Shown one piece after another: positions 9,570 to 18,329 of a DNA stretch of 64,000 nucleotides. Every line of letters starts with the position of its first letter. Position 1 is the first letter of the stretch. Made by a program: the position numbers and the translations under genes. The notes under the pieces are model-generated. The model searched no databases. It was not told the DNA's origin and worked only from the letters and a program-made list of their open reading frames with translations. Origin of the DNA: Caldifermentibacillus hisashii (lineage in GTDB: Bacteria > Bacillota > Bacilli > Bacillales > Caldibacillaceae); NCBI RefSeq assembly GCF_027568575.1, contig NZ_JANUVP010000014.1. One strand, 5' to 3'.

Positions 9570-9800
9570 GTCATGAAAATTGATGAAAATAATGGTGAAT
9601 TAACTTTTTTGGAGTGGACTCCAACAATGGGAAACTGGCCGCGAGATTTTGTTCTAGATCCAACTGAAGAATTTTTAGTCGCAACAAATGAAAAAACAAA
9701 CAATATGACTTTGTTTAGTAGAAACAGAGAAACAGGAAGATTAACTCTACTTCAATCGAATATTAAAGTGCCTGAACCAGTTTGTGTAAAGTTTTTGTAG
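9570..9800 (+). pseudogene. 3' remnant of a 6-phosphogluconolactonase-like (lactonase family) gene
   Basis: The 75 readable residues match the last blades of the seven-bladed lactonase family (Pgl/YkgB type): KIDENNGELTFLEWTP, NWPRDFVLDPTEEFL, FSRNRETGRLTL and the C-terminal VPEPVCVKF. The family is normally about 340 residues; the first three quarters are missing and a stop codon lies just upstream in frame (9567-9569). The gene is therefore a truncated fragment, probably silent. Confidence 0.8.
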
Positions 9801-9854
9801 TCTATTATTTTAAATACTATTAAATACTTGTATAAAATAAAAGGATGTAAGAAC

Positions 9855-10349
9855 ATGTTAAAAAAATTATTTTCAAAATCAAATACAAAGTTGGAAAAAA
9901 TCTATGCTCCTATTACCGGAAACATAATTCCATTGTCGGAAGTTCCAGATCCAGTTTTTTCAGAGAAAATGATTGGTGATGGAATTGCAATTATTCCATC
10001 TAGTGGTTCAATTGTTTCTCCTGTAGAAGGTGAAGTTATACAACTTTATCCAACAAAACATGCTATTGGAATAAAATCAGTTGAAGGAATCGAAATATTA
10101 ATTCATATTGGATTAAACACAGTAGGATTGAATGGTGAGGGTTTTGAAACGTGTATAGAAGTGGGGAAACATGTAAAACCAGGAGATAACTTAATACATG
10201 TTGATTTGAAGTTATTAAAAGAAAAAAACCTAGACACTGTTACCCTGTTAGTAATTACTAATATCTCTGAAAAAAAGGTGAAAATTAATTCTTATGCTAG
10301 TGGCACTGTGAATTGTGGGGACCAATTGTTAGAATGTGAGATAGGATAA
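9855..10349 (+). CDS. PTS glucose-type EIIA protein (crr-like)
   Basis: A 164-residue single-domain EIIA of the glucose family. The phosphorylated His is in ILIHIGLNTVGLNGEGF and the second active-site His in TKHAIGI. The C-terminus (VITN...ASGTVNCGDQLLECE) matches the family. It receives phosphate from HPr and passes it to an EIIB of a glucose-family permease; none is adjacent. The ATG at 9855 follows AAAGGA; an upstream TTG at 9828 lacks a ribosome binding site. It may serve EIIBC proteins encoded elsewhere. Confidence 0.88.
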   Translation: MLKKLFSKSNTKLEKIYAPITGNIIPLSEVPDPVFSEKMIGDGIAIIPSSGSIVSPVEGEVIQLYPTKHAIGIKSVEGIEILIHIGLNTVGLNGEGFETCIEVGKHVKPGDNLIHVDLKLLKEKNLDTVTLLVITNISEKKVKINSYASGTVNCGDQLLECEIG

Positions 10350-10645
10350 ATAACATAGGAGATTAAACGAGCTTTAGATTAATTAGGGGCTGCTGTAAAG
10401 TCTAAGAAGGGGAAGGGTTTTTTAGTCTTTTATCGAATTTAATTTTAATAGGGGAATAGTTTTTGTCAGATAATCGATTTATGTACAATTTTTTAGAAAG
10501 ATTTTCCAAATGAATTTCAATATTTTTAGTTTAGGGGTTGTCCTAAAAAAGTTTTTTACCAGGGTACTTGAAAAAGTTTACACACTCGAAAATATTACTC
10601 AAGCGCTAACTTCCGACATTGACGGTCAAAAGAACAAAAACTCCC

Positions 10646-10951
10646 CTAAAACAGCTGTATAATCGTGTTTTTGAGGAGTTTTTTATTTTTTTGTAGATAT
10701 GCATTTGTTCTTTTGTCTTTTTGACCATAAGCCGGGATATCCTTTAAATCAAGTGGTGATAAAATATCAGAAAAGACATCATCGGCTTTATTCTTTATAA
10801 AAATTTCTCTCTCATCAACGTTTTGCTTAGTGATTGTTGCACTTCGGATGGCGACCTGTATTTTCTCCGTGGAATAATTTTTTCCCTTCTGATGAAGATA
10901 ATATTCAAATAATCGTTGAATGACCAAAGCCAGATAACATATAACAAAGTG
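10646..10951 (-). pseudogene. C-terminal fragment of an IS1634-like (IS4-group) transposase
   Basis: Residues from HFVICYLALVIQRLFEYYLHQKG through YSTEKIQVAIRSATIT to LKDIPAYGQK match the C-terminal end of IS1634-type DDE transposases as I know them. Nothing upstream on this strand continues the gene; the preceding transposase segment lies on the opposite strand immediately next to it. A TTTTTGAGGAGTTTTT / AAAAACTCCCC inverted repeat near 10636-10684 overlaps its end. Confidence 0.75.
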
Positions 10952-11071
10952 ATCCAGAACAAGTTTTAAATGCCTACCATGAACTTTGGAAAATTGAAGA
11001 AATTTTCCGAGTACTAAGGAGTAATTTTGAAGCTCGTCCCATTGATTATGTCTATGATTACATTGCATAAA
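10951..11071 (+). pseudogene. Inverted internal fragment of the same transposase type
   Basis: Read on the plus strand, this segment encodes DPEQVLNAYHELWKIEEIFR then VLRSNFEARP before a stop at 11069-11071. This is the segment (catalytic Glu region, YR-like WKIEE helix) that normally comes just before the HFVICYLALV part encoded on the minus strand at 10951-10646. The two pieces meet at about 10951, so the remnant has an inversion junction there. Confidence 0.7.
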
Positions 11072-11208
11072 TCTTTTCTTATGATGGTTGTGTTGATAGA
11101 AGCTACGTTCAACAAGTCATGAGATAAATTTACCAATAAAATTTTTGCGAAAGTTGCGAAACTGCACAATAGAAAGTAATCCCCTTAAAAAAATTCATTG
11201 TTATGTAG

Positions 11209-11291
11209 TTATCTACAACATAAAAAATAAGTTATCCACATTTTTTAAAAATTAGGCAAAGTTGGTTTTGTTTGGCCTTTATTGTGGATAA
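11209..11291. promoter_or_regulatory. Cluster of DnaA-box-like sites
   Basis: TTATCCACA occurs at 11232-11240 and its complement TGTGGATAA at 11283-11291, both perfect matches to the DnaA box. TTATCTACA at 11209-11217 has one mismatch. They lie in a gene-free AT-rich stretch (11081-11481) upstream of the unknown gene trio. No replication genes are nearby, so this is not oriC; it could be a DnaA-binding regulatory or titration cluster, or chance. Confidence 0.45.
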
Positions 11292-11481
11292 ATTCAAACG
11301 TAAAATTTTACCAATTGTGGAAAAGTCGTATTTCCACAACACTACCAAAAATTAATAAATTTACACCTCATAGCTGGACTACCCGTTAGGTTGAAATATT
11401 TTAGGTGAATGTGATATATTGAAATTAAAATTCGAAAATTTTATAATAAGATATACAAAGGTGTTCTTAGGGGTGAAACAA

Positions 11482-11817
11482 ATGAAAACAACTCTAAAGT
11501 TTAAATATAAGTTCCCTGAAAACTTTAATCCCACTTACACAAATGGTGTATATGGGGGTATTGCTCCGCAGGGTGAAATTGTTATGAATTTCTTTTTTGA
11601 ACGACCACCACTACCTTATGTAGAAAACCTCGAATTAGGTGAAGAAGGCCAAGCTGTAACACCACCAACTGTTATTGACCCTAATGATTTTGACTATAAT
11701 GTCATTCGTTTTGTCTCTTCGGGCGTTATAATGAATTTAGACTCAGCAAAAGCAATCCATAATTGGTTAGGACAAAAGATACAAATATTGGAGCAAATGA
11801 GGGAGGAAAACCAATGA
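11482..11817 (+). CDS. Unknown protein, first gene of an overlapping trio
   Basis: A 111-residue soluble protein that I do not recognise. The N-terminal half has beta-strand-like text (TLKFKYKFP, GEIVMNFFFERPPLP); the C-terminal part (FDYNVIRFVSSGVIMNLDSAKAIHNWLGQKI) faintly recalls DUF3467-type small proteins. There are no membrane segments and no signal peptide. The ATG at 11482 follows AGGGGTG; the upstream TTG-type start at 11419 is not supported. Its stop overlaps the start of the next gene (ATGA), so the two are translationally coupled. Confidence 0.7.
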   Translation: MKTTLKFKYKFPENFNPTYTNGVYGGIAPQGEIVMNFFFERPPLPYVENLELGEEGQAVTPPTVIDPNDFDYNVIRFVSSGVIMNLDSAKAIHNWLGQKIQILEQMREENQ

Positions 11818-12326
11818 TTGAAAAATCATATTTTACGCCTTCAGAACCGATATTTAATCCATTTATAGTTAAAGCAAATACATCAAGCAAAGTGAGTAGT
11901 TTATGGCAAATGCGGGTGAAGAATCGGATTGCCTATAATTACTCATCAACATTTACTAGTATACCCCAAAAATACATTGTTGAAGAAAAAAGGAAATCGA
12001 TTAATCTGCAGAAATTAAAGGATCTAGAAAAACTTGAGTACAATTGGAACGGCAATGGGGCAGAACCGTTTACAACGGAGGTTTTGAACAACGCAAACTA
12101 TATATATCATAATATAATTAGAGAACCCAAAATTTTTCCAACTGGTAGAAAAAGTCTACAATTTGAGTATGAAAAGAATAATGGAGATTATTTAGAATTT
12201 GAAATTTTCCATGATCGAGTTGAAGTGTATATGGAAGTATCAGAAGAAGAGAAAGAAATAACCATCCCATTGATAAATGTTGTAAAAAAGGTAAACGAGG
12301 TTATAAATGAGTTTTTTGAATCCTAA
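11814..12326 (+). CDS. Unknown protein, second gene of an overlapping trio
   Basis: A 170-residue protein of unknown function. Notable text: LEKLEYNWNGNGAEPFTTEVLNNA (about 75-98), a W-x-G-x-GA-x-P pattern seen in uncharacterised island proteins, followed by FPTGRKSLQFEYEK and YLEFEIFHDRVEVYMEV. No catalytic motif, membrane segment or signal is visible. GGGAGG at 11801-11806 serves the ATG at 11814, which overlaps the preceding stop by four bases. Its 3' end overlaps the third gene by 20 bases. Confidence 0.7.
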   Translation: MIEKSYFTPSEPIFNPFIVKANTSSKVSSLWQMRVKNRIAYNYSSTFTSIPQKYIVEEKRKSINLQKLKDLEKLEYNWNGNGAEPFTTEVLNNANYIYHNIIREPKIFPTGRKSLQFEYEKNNGDYLEFEIFHDRVEVYMEVSEEEKEITIPLINVVKKVNEVINEFFES

Positions 12327-12702
12327 AATAGATGAAAATGAATTTTTGTATCGAGCGATAAAAAAATCAATTCCAAATCAGTGGGATATTGAGAAAAATA
12401 GACCTTCTTCTGCACTTTTTAAAGATTCAAAAGGTGTTTCAGTCGATAGAGACGGAAATCGCAATAAAAGGGAAATTGTTACTAGCTTTTTAGAAAGGTT
12501 TGGACATACTGAGTTAAAGGCAATTGTAAATATTAGAGCAGGTCATTGTTATGAAAAGGATTGTAGCATACTATATAGACCTTTGGATGACAATCCTTTT
12601 CATGCAGAAATACACAATGGGAATGGTAAAGTTGAGCTTACAAAAGGTCAAGCAAGATTCCTTGCCAAGAATTGCACCATTGTAGAACAATATGATTTAT
12701 AA
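12307..12702 (+). CDS. Unknown protein, third gene of an overlapping trio
   Basis: A 131-residue protein, unrecognised in function. It begins with LYRAIKKSIPNQWDI, then RPSSALFKDSKGVSVDRDG (about 32-50), a pattern shared with small uncharacterised proteins in other bacteria, then an internal CYEKDC and a C-terminal HAEIHNGNGKVELTKGQARFLAKN. The ATG at 12307 has GAGG six bases upstream inside the second gene. Tight overlap of all three genes suggests one functional unit. Confidence 0.7.
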   Translation: MSFLNPKIDENEFLYRAIKKSIPNQWDIEKNRPSSALFKDSKGVSVDRDGNRNKREIVTSFLERFGHTELKAIVNIRAGHCYEKDCSILYRPLDDNPFHAEIHNGNGKVELTKGQARFLAKNCTIVEQYDL

Positions 12703-13514
12703 TATCTATAACTATTATTTTATTTTCATTGAAAAATTGGAAAATGAACGGGGATGATTTCCTCGCCATCATGACTAAATATAATGGCCTAATTTGGCCT
12801 AACCTCTAGCCTGTTAATGTGATAAAGTGAACATAAAGAAACTGCCCCACTGAATGTAAATGTAACAAAATTTGAAAAGCATTCACACCTTTGGTTTATT
12901 TGTGGCAGCTGTTTTTCCGTCTTCAATTTCTCTCCAAGTTTTTTTATCTCTCTAGACGATCTAAACTAATATCCTATTAAGTTCAAAAACTTTTATTAAA
13001 GAAATTCTTAACTTGTAGTATCTGCCCAATATTCTTACGGTGTTGATGATAATCAATTAAATCCTGTTATATAATTGATATGCTGTTAATGTTAATTCGT
13101 AAAGCTGAAGAGAGTTACCCAAAATTCATGAAAAATGCAATGGGAATAAACTTCCATTAAGCACCTTAAATTTTTTATATTCTCTAAAAAGATAAAATAG
13201 GAACAGGGATTTTGTAATCTCGTTCCCATTTTTTATGCAAATTGACCTTTTACAAACTTTTGTCATTTTTTTCGACTAAATATATAGAAGAATTTAATAT
13301 AATGAAATAGATTAGTAATTTTTTGGAAAATTGGAGGGAGCAAGTGAAAAGTTTTCCATTTTAGTTCACCTTAACCGGCGGAATGGCCCCACATCAAGAT
13401 TTTAGAGATTGCAAAGAGGAGACGGCATTAGTGGGGGATGAAGAGCCCCCAGCCGGAAGTTTCACTTTATCTATGATAACTACAAAAATCCTTTTACTGA
13501 AAGGAGTATCGGGA
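12703..13514. other. Gene-free stretch upstream of pntA
   Basis: About 810 bases with no supported gene. GGAACAGGGA near 13200 and TCTCGTTCCC near 13220 form an imperfect terminator-like hairpin followed by T-rich DNA. 13428-13471 is an inverted copy of a dispersed hairpin repeat found twice near 24.9 kb. An open frame from 13383 into pntA has no ribosome binding site and crosses this repeat. Confidence 0.5.
13428..13471 (-). repeat. Dispersed hairpin repeat, copy 1
   Basis: On the minus strand this reads GATAAAGTGAAACTTCC followed by a G-rich/C-rich stem-loop (GGGGGCT ... ATCCCCC). The same head and a similar stem-loop occur at 24827-24872 and 24965-25012 on the plus strand. It lies 44 bases before the pntA start codon. 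Confidence 0.65.
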
Positions 13515-15074
13515 ATGAGAATAGGAATACCTAAAGAACGAGTTGCCGGTGAAAGACGTGTTGCAGCGACTCCGAAATCCGTCATTCAACTGAAAAAACT
13601 TGGGTTTCAAGTTGCGGTTGAGACAGGTGCAGGTGAGGCGGCAAGTTTTACCGATGAACAGTATATCAGCTCCGGAGCAGAAATTGTCGAAGCTGATGAT
13701 GTGTTTCAATGTGATTTAATTTATAAAGTGAATCCGCCTACCGAGGAGGAAGTTTCAAAGATTAAGGAAGGGGCAACTTTCGTCAGTTTCTTGTATCCGG
13801 CACAAAACGGCGCACTTGTTAAAGAGCTTTCCCAAAAAAACATCAATGTACTGGCAATGGACATGGTTCCGCGCATTTCACGTGCCCAATCAATGGACGC
13901 TTTATCTTCAATGGCTAATATTGGAGGATACAGGGCGGTTACAGAAGCACTTCATGCATTTGGACGATTTTTTAACGGGCAAATTACCGCTGCCGGGAAA
14001 GTACCACCGGCAAAAGTATTGGTCATTGGTGCAGGGGTAGCCGGGTTGGCAGCAATTGGAATGAGTAAATTCCTTGGTGCGATTGTTCGGGCCTTTGATA
14101 CGCGTCTGGAAGTGGCGGAACAAATCGAATCAATGGGCGGAGAATTTTTGAAATTAAACTTTGCCGGTGAAGAAGATGGTTCTACTTCTACAGGATATGC
14201 CAAAGTCATGTCCGACGAATTCATTCAAGCAGAAATGGCTCTTTTTGCTGAACAGGCGAAAGAGGTTGATATTATTATAACCACCGCACTTGTTCAAGGA
14301 AAACCGGCACCTAAGTTAATTACGAAAGCGATGGTTGACAGTATGAAGCCGGGCTCGGTGATTGTTGATATGGCCGCTTCAAGTGGAGGTAACTGTGAAT
14401 ATACAGTACCGGGGGAAATGATTGTGACTGCTTCCGGGGTGAAAGTGATTGGTTACACAGATTTGCCCGGTCGACTGCCTGCTCAATCGTCTGAAATGTA
14501 TGCAACCAATCTCGTCAATTTAACAAAATTACTTTGCAAGGAAAAAAACGGAGAGATCGATATCAACTTTGAAGATGTGATTTTACGCCATATGAGTGTC
14601 GTAAAAGAAGGGCAAATTACCTTCCCGCCGCCGCCAATTCGTGTATCGGCGACGCAAACCTCGAAGAAAGAGACGAAGCAAGCAGAACCAAGCGAGACAC
14701 CGGTTAAAGAAAAGAAACACCACTCCTTGTTAAAAATGGTATTTGGTGGGCTGGCAATTGTGTTCTTCCTATGGTTAGGTCAAGTTTCACCTCCTGAATT
14801 TTTATCACATGTAACGGTTTTTGCCCTTGCCATTGTAGTTGGCTATTATGTTGTATGGAATGTAACCCATGCTTTACATACACCGCTTATGTCGGTTACG
14901 AATGCCATCTCCGGTATTATTATCGTAGGTGCCTTATTACAGATGAACAGTTCCCTAACGTCGGTTAAAATCTTGTCTTTTCTTGGTATATTAATTGCTA
15001 CGATCAATATATTTGGCGGGTTCACCGTTACTAAACGCATGTTAGAGATGTTTACGAAGAGCAAGGAGGTGTAA
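13515..15074 (+). CDS. pntA: NAD(P) transhydrogenase subunit alpha
   Basis: A 519-residue protein with the cytoplasmic NAD(H)-binding domain I (residues about 1-380, starting MRIGIPKERVAGERRVA and holding the GAGVAGLAAIG dinucleotide fold, DMVPRISRAQ, and ARGIIDMAASSGGN-like VIVDMAASSGGNCE) and a C-terminal membrane part with about four helices (from about 415). This is the fused alpha form of E. coli type. With PntB it uses the proton gradient to reduce NADP+ with NADH. AAAGGAG at 13500-13506 supports the ATG at 13515. Three bases separate it from pntB. Confidence 0.96.
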   Translation: MRIGIPKERVAGERRVAATPKSVIQLKKLGFQVAVETGAGEAASFTDEQYISSGAEIVEADDVFQCDLIYKVNPPTEEEVSKIKEGATFVSFLYPAQNGALVKELSQKNINVLAMDMVPRISRAQSMDALSSMANIGGYRAVTEALHAFGRFFNGQITAAGKVPPAKVLVIGAGVAGLAAIGMSKFLGAIVRAFDTRLEVAEQIESMGGEFLKLNFAGEEDGSTSTGYAKVMSDEFIQAEMALFAEQAKEVDIIITTALVQGKPAPKLITKAMVDSMKPGSVIVDMAASSGGNCEYTVPGEMIVTASGVKVIGYTDLPGRLPAQSSEMYATNLVNLTKLLCKEKNGEIDINFEDVILRHMSVVKEGQITFPPPPIRVSATQTSKKETKQAEPSETPVKEKKHHSLLKMVFGGLAIVFFLWLGQVSPPEFLSHVTVFALAIVVGYYVVWNVTHALHTPLMSVTNAISGIIIVGALLQMNSSLTSVKILSFLGILIATINIFGGFTVTKRMLEMFTKSKEV

Positions 15075-15077
15075 TCA

Positions 15078-16475
15078 ATGTCGCAAGGTTTAGTTACTGC
15101 AGCGTATCTGATTGCAGGGATATTGTTTATTATGAGCTTAGCCGGTCTAGCGAAGCAGGAAACAGCAAAAAGGGGCAACTATTTTGGTATTTTGGGTATG
15201 GCGATTGCCTTGGTTACAACGATTGTAAGTATTGAACTTGATGTTGAAAGTATGGCATATATTTTGGTGGCTGTCTTAATCGGTGCGATCATCGGTATTC
15301 TTTTAGCAAAACGAGTCGATATGACGGAAATGCCGGAATTAATCGCAGCTTTACATAGTTTTGTCGGTTTGGCAGCCGTATTTGTAGGCTATAACAGCTT
15401 TATCGAGTTACTTTCAGATCATTCTTTTGTTGGATCTATGTTAATCATTCATTTAACGGAAATTTTTCTCGGCATTTTTATTGGTGCTGTTACCTTTACC
15501 GGTTCGATTGTCGCTTTTGGAAAACTTCATGGCAAAATTCGTTCCAATCCACTTATTTTACCATATAAAGATTTGTTGAATATTGGGTTGGTGCTTGTGT
15601 CTGCGGTTCTTATGTTTTTATTTATTTTTGCAGGAGCTTCACAATCCGGGATTGTCTACCTTGCCATTATGACGGCGATTGCGTTATTTTTAGGCTGGCA
15701 TATGGTCATGGCAATCGGCGGTGCAGACATGCCGGTTGTTATTTCCATGTTGAACTCATTGTCCGGTTGGGCGGCTGCGGCATCGGGATTTATGCTGTCA
15801 AATGATTTGTTAATTATTACCGGAGCATTGGTGGGGTCGTCGGGAGCAATTTTGTCCTATATTATGTGTCAAGGCATGAACCGGAACTTTTTCTCTGTTA
15901 TTACCGGTGGCTTTGGAAATGAAGGAGCAAGCGGGGAAGCGGAAGAAATGGGTGATTACCGGGAAATCAGCCCGGAAGATGCAGCAGAAATGTTAAAGGG
16001 GTCAAGTTCTGTTATTATTACACCTGGTTATGGGATGGCTGTAGCTCAAGCGCAATATCCGGTGGCGGAAATTACGAAAAAACTCCGCGATCAAGGGGTT
16101 AACGTCCGTTTTGGTATTCATCCGGTGGCAGGGCGGCTTCCGGGTCATATGAATGTATTGTTAGCGGAAGCAAAAGTCCCTTATGATATTGTTCTAGATA
16201 TGGAAGAAATTAATGATGATTTTCCGGAGACAGATACTGTGCTTGTTATCGGGGCCAATGATACGGTCAATCCGGCTGCAATCGAAAATCCGAGCGGCCC
16301 AATTGGCGGGATGCCGGTACTCGAAGTTTGGAAGGCAAAAAATGTTATTGTTATGAAACGTTCCATGAGCGCGGGATATGCCGGTGTACAAAACCCGTTA
16401 TTTTTCAAGGAAAATTCCTATATGTGCTTTGGTGATGCAAAAACAACCGCAGAGGCCATACTGAATGCGTTGTAG
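15078..16475 (+). CDS. pntB: NAD(P) transhydrogenase subunit beta
   Basis: A 465-residue protein: about nine N-terminal transmembrane helices (domain II, residues about 1-270) and the C-terminal NADP(H)-binding domain III (from about 285), with the GYGMAVAQAQ nucleotide loop, GIHPVAGRLPGHMNVLLAEA, and the VIGANDTVNPAA and KRSMSAGYAG segments. It completes the proton-translocating transhydrogenase with PntA encoded just upstream, supplying NADPH. GGAGGTG lies before the ATG. No terminator is obvious after the stop. Confidence 0.97.
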   Translation: MSQGLVTAAYLIAGILFIMSLAGLAKQETAKRGNYFGILGMAIALVTTIVSIELDVESMAYILVAVLIGAIIGILLAKRVDMTEMPELIAALHSFVGLAAVFVGYNSFIELLSDHSFVGSMLIIHLTEIFLGIFIGAVTFTGSIVAFGKLHGKIRSNPLILPYKDLLNIGLVLVSAVLMFLFIFAGASQSGIVYLAIMTAIALFLGWHMVMAIGGADMPVVISMLNSLSGWAAAASGFMLSNDLLIITGALVGSSGAILSYIMCQGMNRNFFSVITGGFGNEGASGEAEEMGDYREISPEDAAEMLKGSSSVIITPGYGMAVAQAQYPVAEITKKLRDQGVNVRFGIHPVAGRLPGHMNVLLAEAKVPYDIVLDMEEINDDFPETDTVLVIGANDTVNPAAIENPSGPIGGMPVLEVWKAKNVIVMKRSMSAGYAGVQNPLFFKENSYMCFGDAKTTAEAILNAL

Positions 16476-16560
16476 CAATTGAAATCAGATGTAGGGATCC
16501 AATGTGAAGGAGATAGTCGTTATGTGGTGAGGACTACAGTCTAAGTATGCGATATTTAAT

Positions 16561-16870
16561 CCAATATGAATTCGATAATCATCATGTGACGAGGACTACA
16601 ACCTAAGGCATGCAACATTTTCGTCCAATGTGAAGAGGCCACTGAAAAACAATTCGAATAAGTTCACTTAAACAATATATGGTAGGATAAATCACGAGAA
16701 TACATCTAAATATGGTGGGTGTTTAGCAAGTATTCTTATAATTATTTAGCACTTTTTCAGTGGCCTCCAATATGAATTCGATATTCGTCATGATTGGATC
16801 AATGTTGGCGGGACGGTACAGCTTGCAGGCGAACCTCCAATATGAATTCGATAATCATCATGATTGGATC
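16561..16870 (+). repeat. Three direct copies of a 26-34 bp repeat
   Basis: CCAATATGAATTCGATAATC (first 20 bases) begins copies at 16561 and 16837, and a near-copy with a few changes begins at 16767. The second and third continue into CATGATTGGATC. They lie in the gene-free stretch 16476-16976 after pntB, together with related words (CCAATGTGAAG near 16498 and 16624). Confidence 0.75.
16635..16767. mobile_element. MITE-like element with 15-bp inverted ends
   Basis: GAGGCCACTGAAAAA (16635-16649) and its exact complement (16753-16767) bound a 133-bp non-coding AT-rich segment. The ends resemble IS1182-group termini, from memory. No clear target duplication is visible. It sits within the direct-repeat field, and its right end abuts repeat copy 2. 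Confidence 0.65.
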
Positions 16871-16976
16871 CCTTTAACGGCTTTCCGAAAGAAGTCTCCC
16901 ATCCTCAAGGAATGTGAAGGTGCGAATAGCACCAATGAGTAGGTGGGAGATGAATTTCGGTTGGCTTTAGCCAAAG

Positions 16977-17120
16977 CTATTTTTCTAAGCCTTTTCTCAA
17001 TAATTCAAGAATAGTCGCTGTTCTTGTAGAGAGGCCATTCTCTTTTTGGTATTGATCTAATTTCTTGATAATTGTTTTGGGCATACGTATTTCTACACGC
17101 TCTTTTTCAACATTTTTCAT
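16977..17120 (-). CDS. Small ribbon-helix-helix (CopG/Arc-like) protein
   Basis: A 47-residue protein starting MKNVEKERVEIRMPKTIIKK, then LDQYQKENGLSTRTATILEL and LLRKGLEK. The beta strand VEIRMPK and two helices fit the ribbon-helix-helix fold of small repressors. On the minus strand AGGTGAT precedes the ATG at 17120. It is divergent from tnpB with an 87-base shared upstream region, so it is a candidate repressor of tnpB and itself. Confidence 0.75.
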   Translation of the reverse strand: MKNVEKERVEIRMPKTIIKKLDQYQKENGLSTRTATILELLRKGLEK

Positions 17121-17207
17121 ATTATCACCTCATAATTGATTGTACGGTTTTTTTACGATATAATCAATATATACGATATTTTTCCGTATAAAGTGAGGTG
17201 ATTTGAT
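17121..17207. promoter_or_regulatory. Shared divergent promoter region of the RHH gene and tnpB
   Basis: Two direct TACGATAT words (17154-17161, 17172-17179) sit between an inverted pair TACGG (17143-17147) and CCGTA (17184-17188). TATAAT-like text overlaps the first word. AGGTGAT ribosome binding sites flank both sides. Paired half-sites of this size fit a ribbon-helix-helix operator. Confidence 0.5.
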
Positions 17208-18329
17208 ATGACCAAGCAAAACAAAGCCTTCAAGTTCCGCTTATATCCAAATAAAGAACAGGAAGAGTTATTGTCAAAAACTTTTGGTTGTGTTCGCTTT
17301 GTCTATAATAAGATGTTAGCTGAACGCAAAGAAACGTATGAAAAATTCAAAGATGATAAGGAAACTCTTAAAAAGCAAAAGTTTCCGACACCAGCAAAGT
17401 ACAAAGATGAATTTCCATTCTTAAAAGAAGTGGATTCTTTAGCTTTAGCAAACGCACAGATCCATTTACAAAATGCTTATAAGAACTTTTTTGAAGGTCG
17501 TGCGGAGTTCCCTAAATTCAAAAGTAAAAAACACAAGCAATCCTATACAACCAATATGGTCAATGGAAATATTAAGATTGAAGATGGTCATATCAAATTA
17601 CCAAAGTTCAAAAAGCCGCTGAAAATGAAGCAACATAGAGAAATCCCCGCTGAGTATAAAATCAAATCTTGTACTATTTCTAAAACAAAGACAGGCAAAT
17701 ACTATATTTCGATTTTGACAGAATATGAGAAAGAAACTACTACAGTAAACATTCAACATGTGGTTGGATTAGATTTTGCTATGGATGGTCTGTATGTCGA
17801 TAGTGAAAAGGGTAAGAGAGCCAATTATCCTCGTTTCTATCGACAAGCATTGAAAAAATTAGCGAAGGAACAACGTATTTTGTCACGCAGGAAGAAAGGT
17901 TCTAATCGTTGGCACAAACAGCGACTGAAAGTAGCGAACTTATATGAAAAGGTTGTAAACCAACGAAGAGACTTTTTACACAAATTGTCCCATCATCTTG
18001 CAAGCAAGTACGATTGTGTTGTTGTCGAAGACCTCAACATGAAGGGAATGTCACAAGCCCTACATTTTGGTAAAAGTGTTACTGATAACGCATGGGGGAT
18101 GTTTACAACATTTCTCCAATACAAGTTAGAAGAGCAAGGAAAAAAGCTTATCAAAATAGATAAATGGTTTCCATCATCCAAAACTTGTTCATGTTGCGGT
18201 CGAGTAAAGGAGTCTCTATCTCTTTCTGAGCGTACATTTCGCTGTGATTGTGGTTTTGTGGCAGACCGTGATTGGAACGCTTCTATCAATATCAAACATG
18301 AAGGATTGCGGCTGTTAGGGTTAGTATAG
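17208..18329 (+). CDS. tnpB: RNA-guided endonuclease TnpB (IS200/IS605 family, OrfB)
   Basis: A 373-residue TnpB of normal length. The N-terminal part has the KAFKFRLYPN start and WED/REC-like region; the RuvC residues are D189 (VVGLDFAMDG), E274 (CVVVEDLNM) and the acidic DRDWNAS near 353-355, and a zinc finger is at CSCCGR...FRCDCG (about 332-349). All catalytic residues are present, so it looks intact. TnpB uses an omega RNA from the element's right end to cut DNA near a short target motif, helping element retention. No tnpA is nearby. AGTGAGGTGAT precedes the ATG. Confidence 0.93.
   Translation: MTKQNKAFKFRLYPNKEQEELLSKTFGCVRFVYNKMLAERKETYEKFKDDKETLKKQKFPTPAKYKDEFPFLKEVDSLALANAQIHLQNAYKNFFEGRAEFPKFKSKKHKQSYTTNMVNGNIKIEDGHIKLPKFKKPLKMKQHREIPAEYKIKSCTISKTKTGKYYISILTEYEKETTTVNIQHVVGLDFAMDGLYVDSEKGKRANYPRFYRQALKKLAKEQRILSRRKKGSNRWHKQRLKVANLYEKVVNQRRDFLHKLSHHLASKYDCVVVEDLNMKGMSQALHFGKSVTDNAWGMFTTFLQYKLEEQGKKLIKIDKWFPSSKTCSCCGRVKESLSLSERTFRCDCGFVADRDWNASINIKHEGLRLLGLV

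Noticed and set aside
13383..13514. N-terminal extension of pntA
   Set aside because: The extension crosses a dispersed hairpin repeat and has no ribosome binding site; AAAGGAG before 13515 and the conserved MRIGIPKE start settle the start codon.
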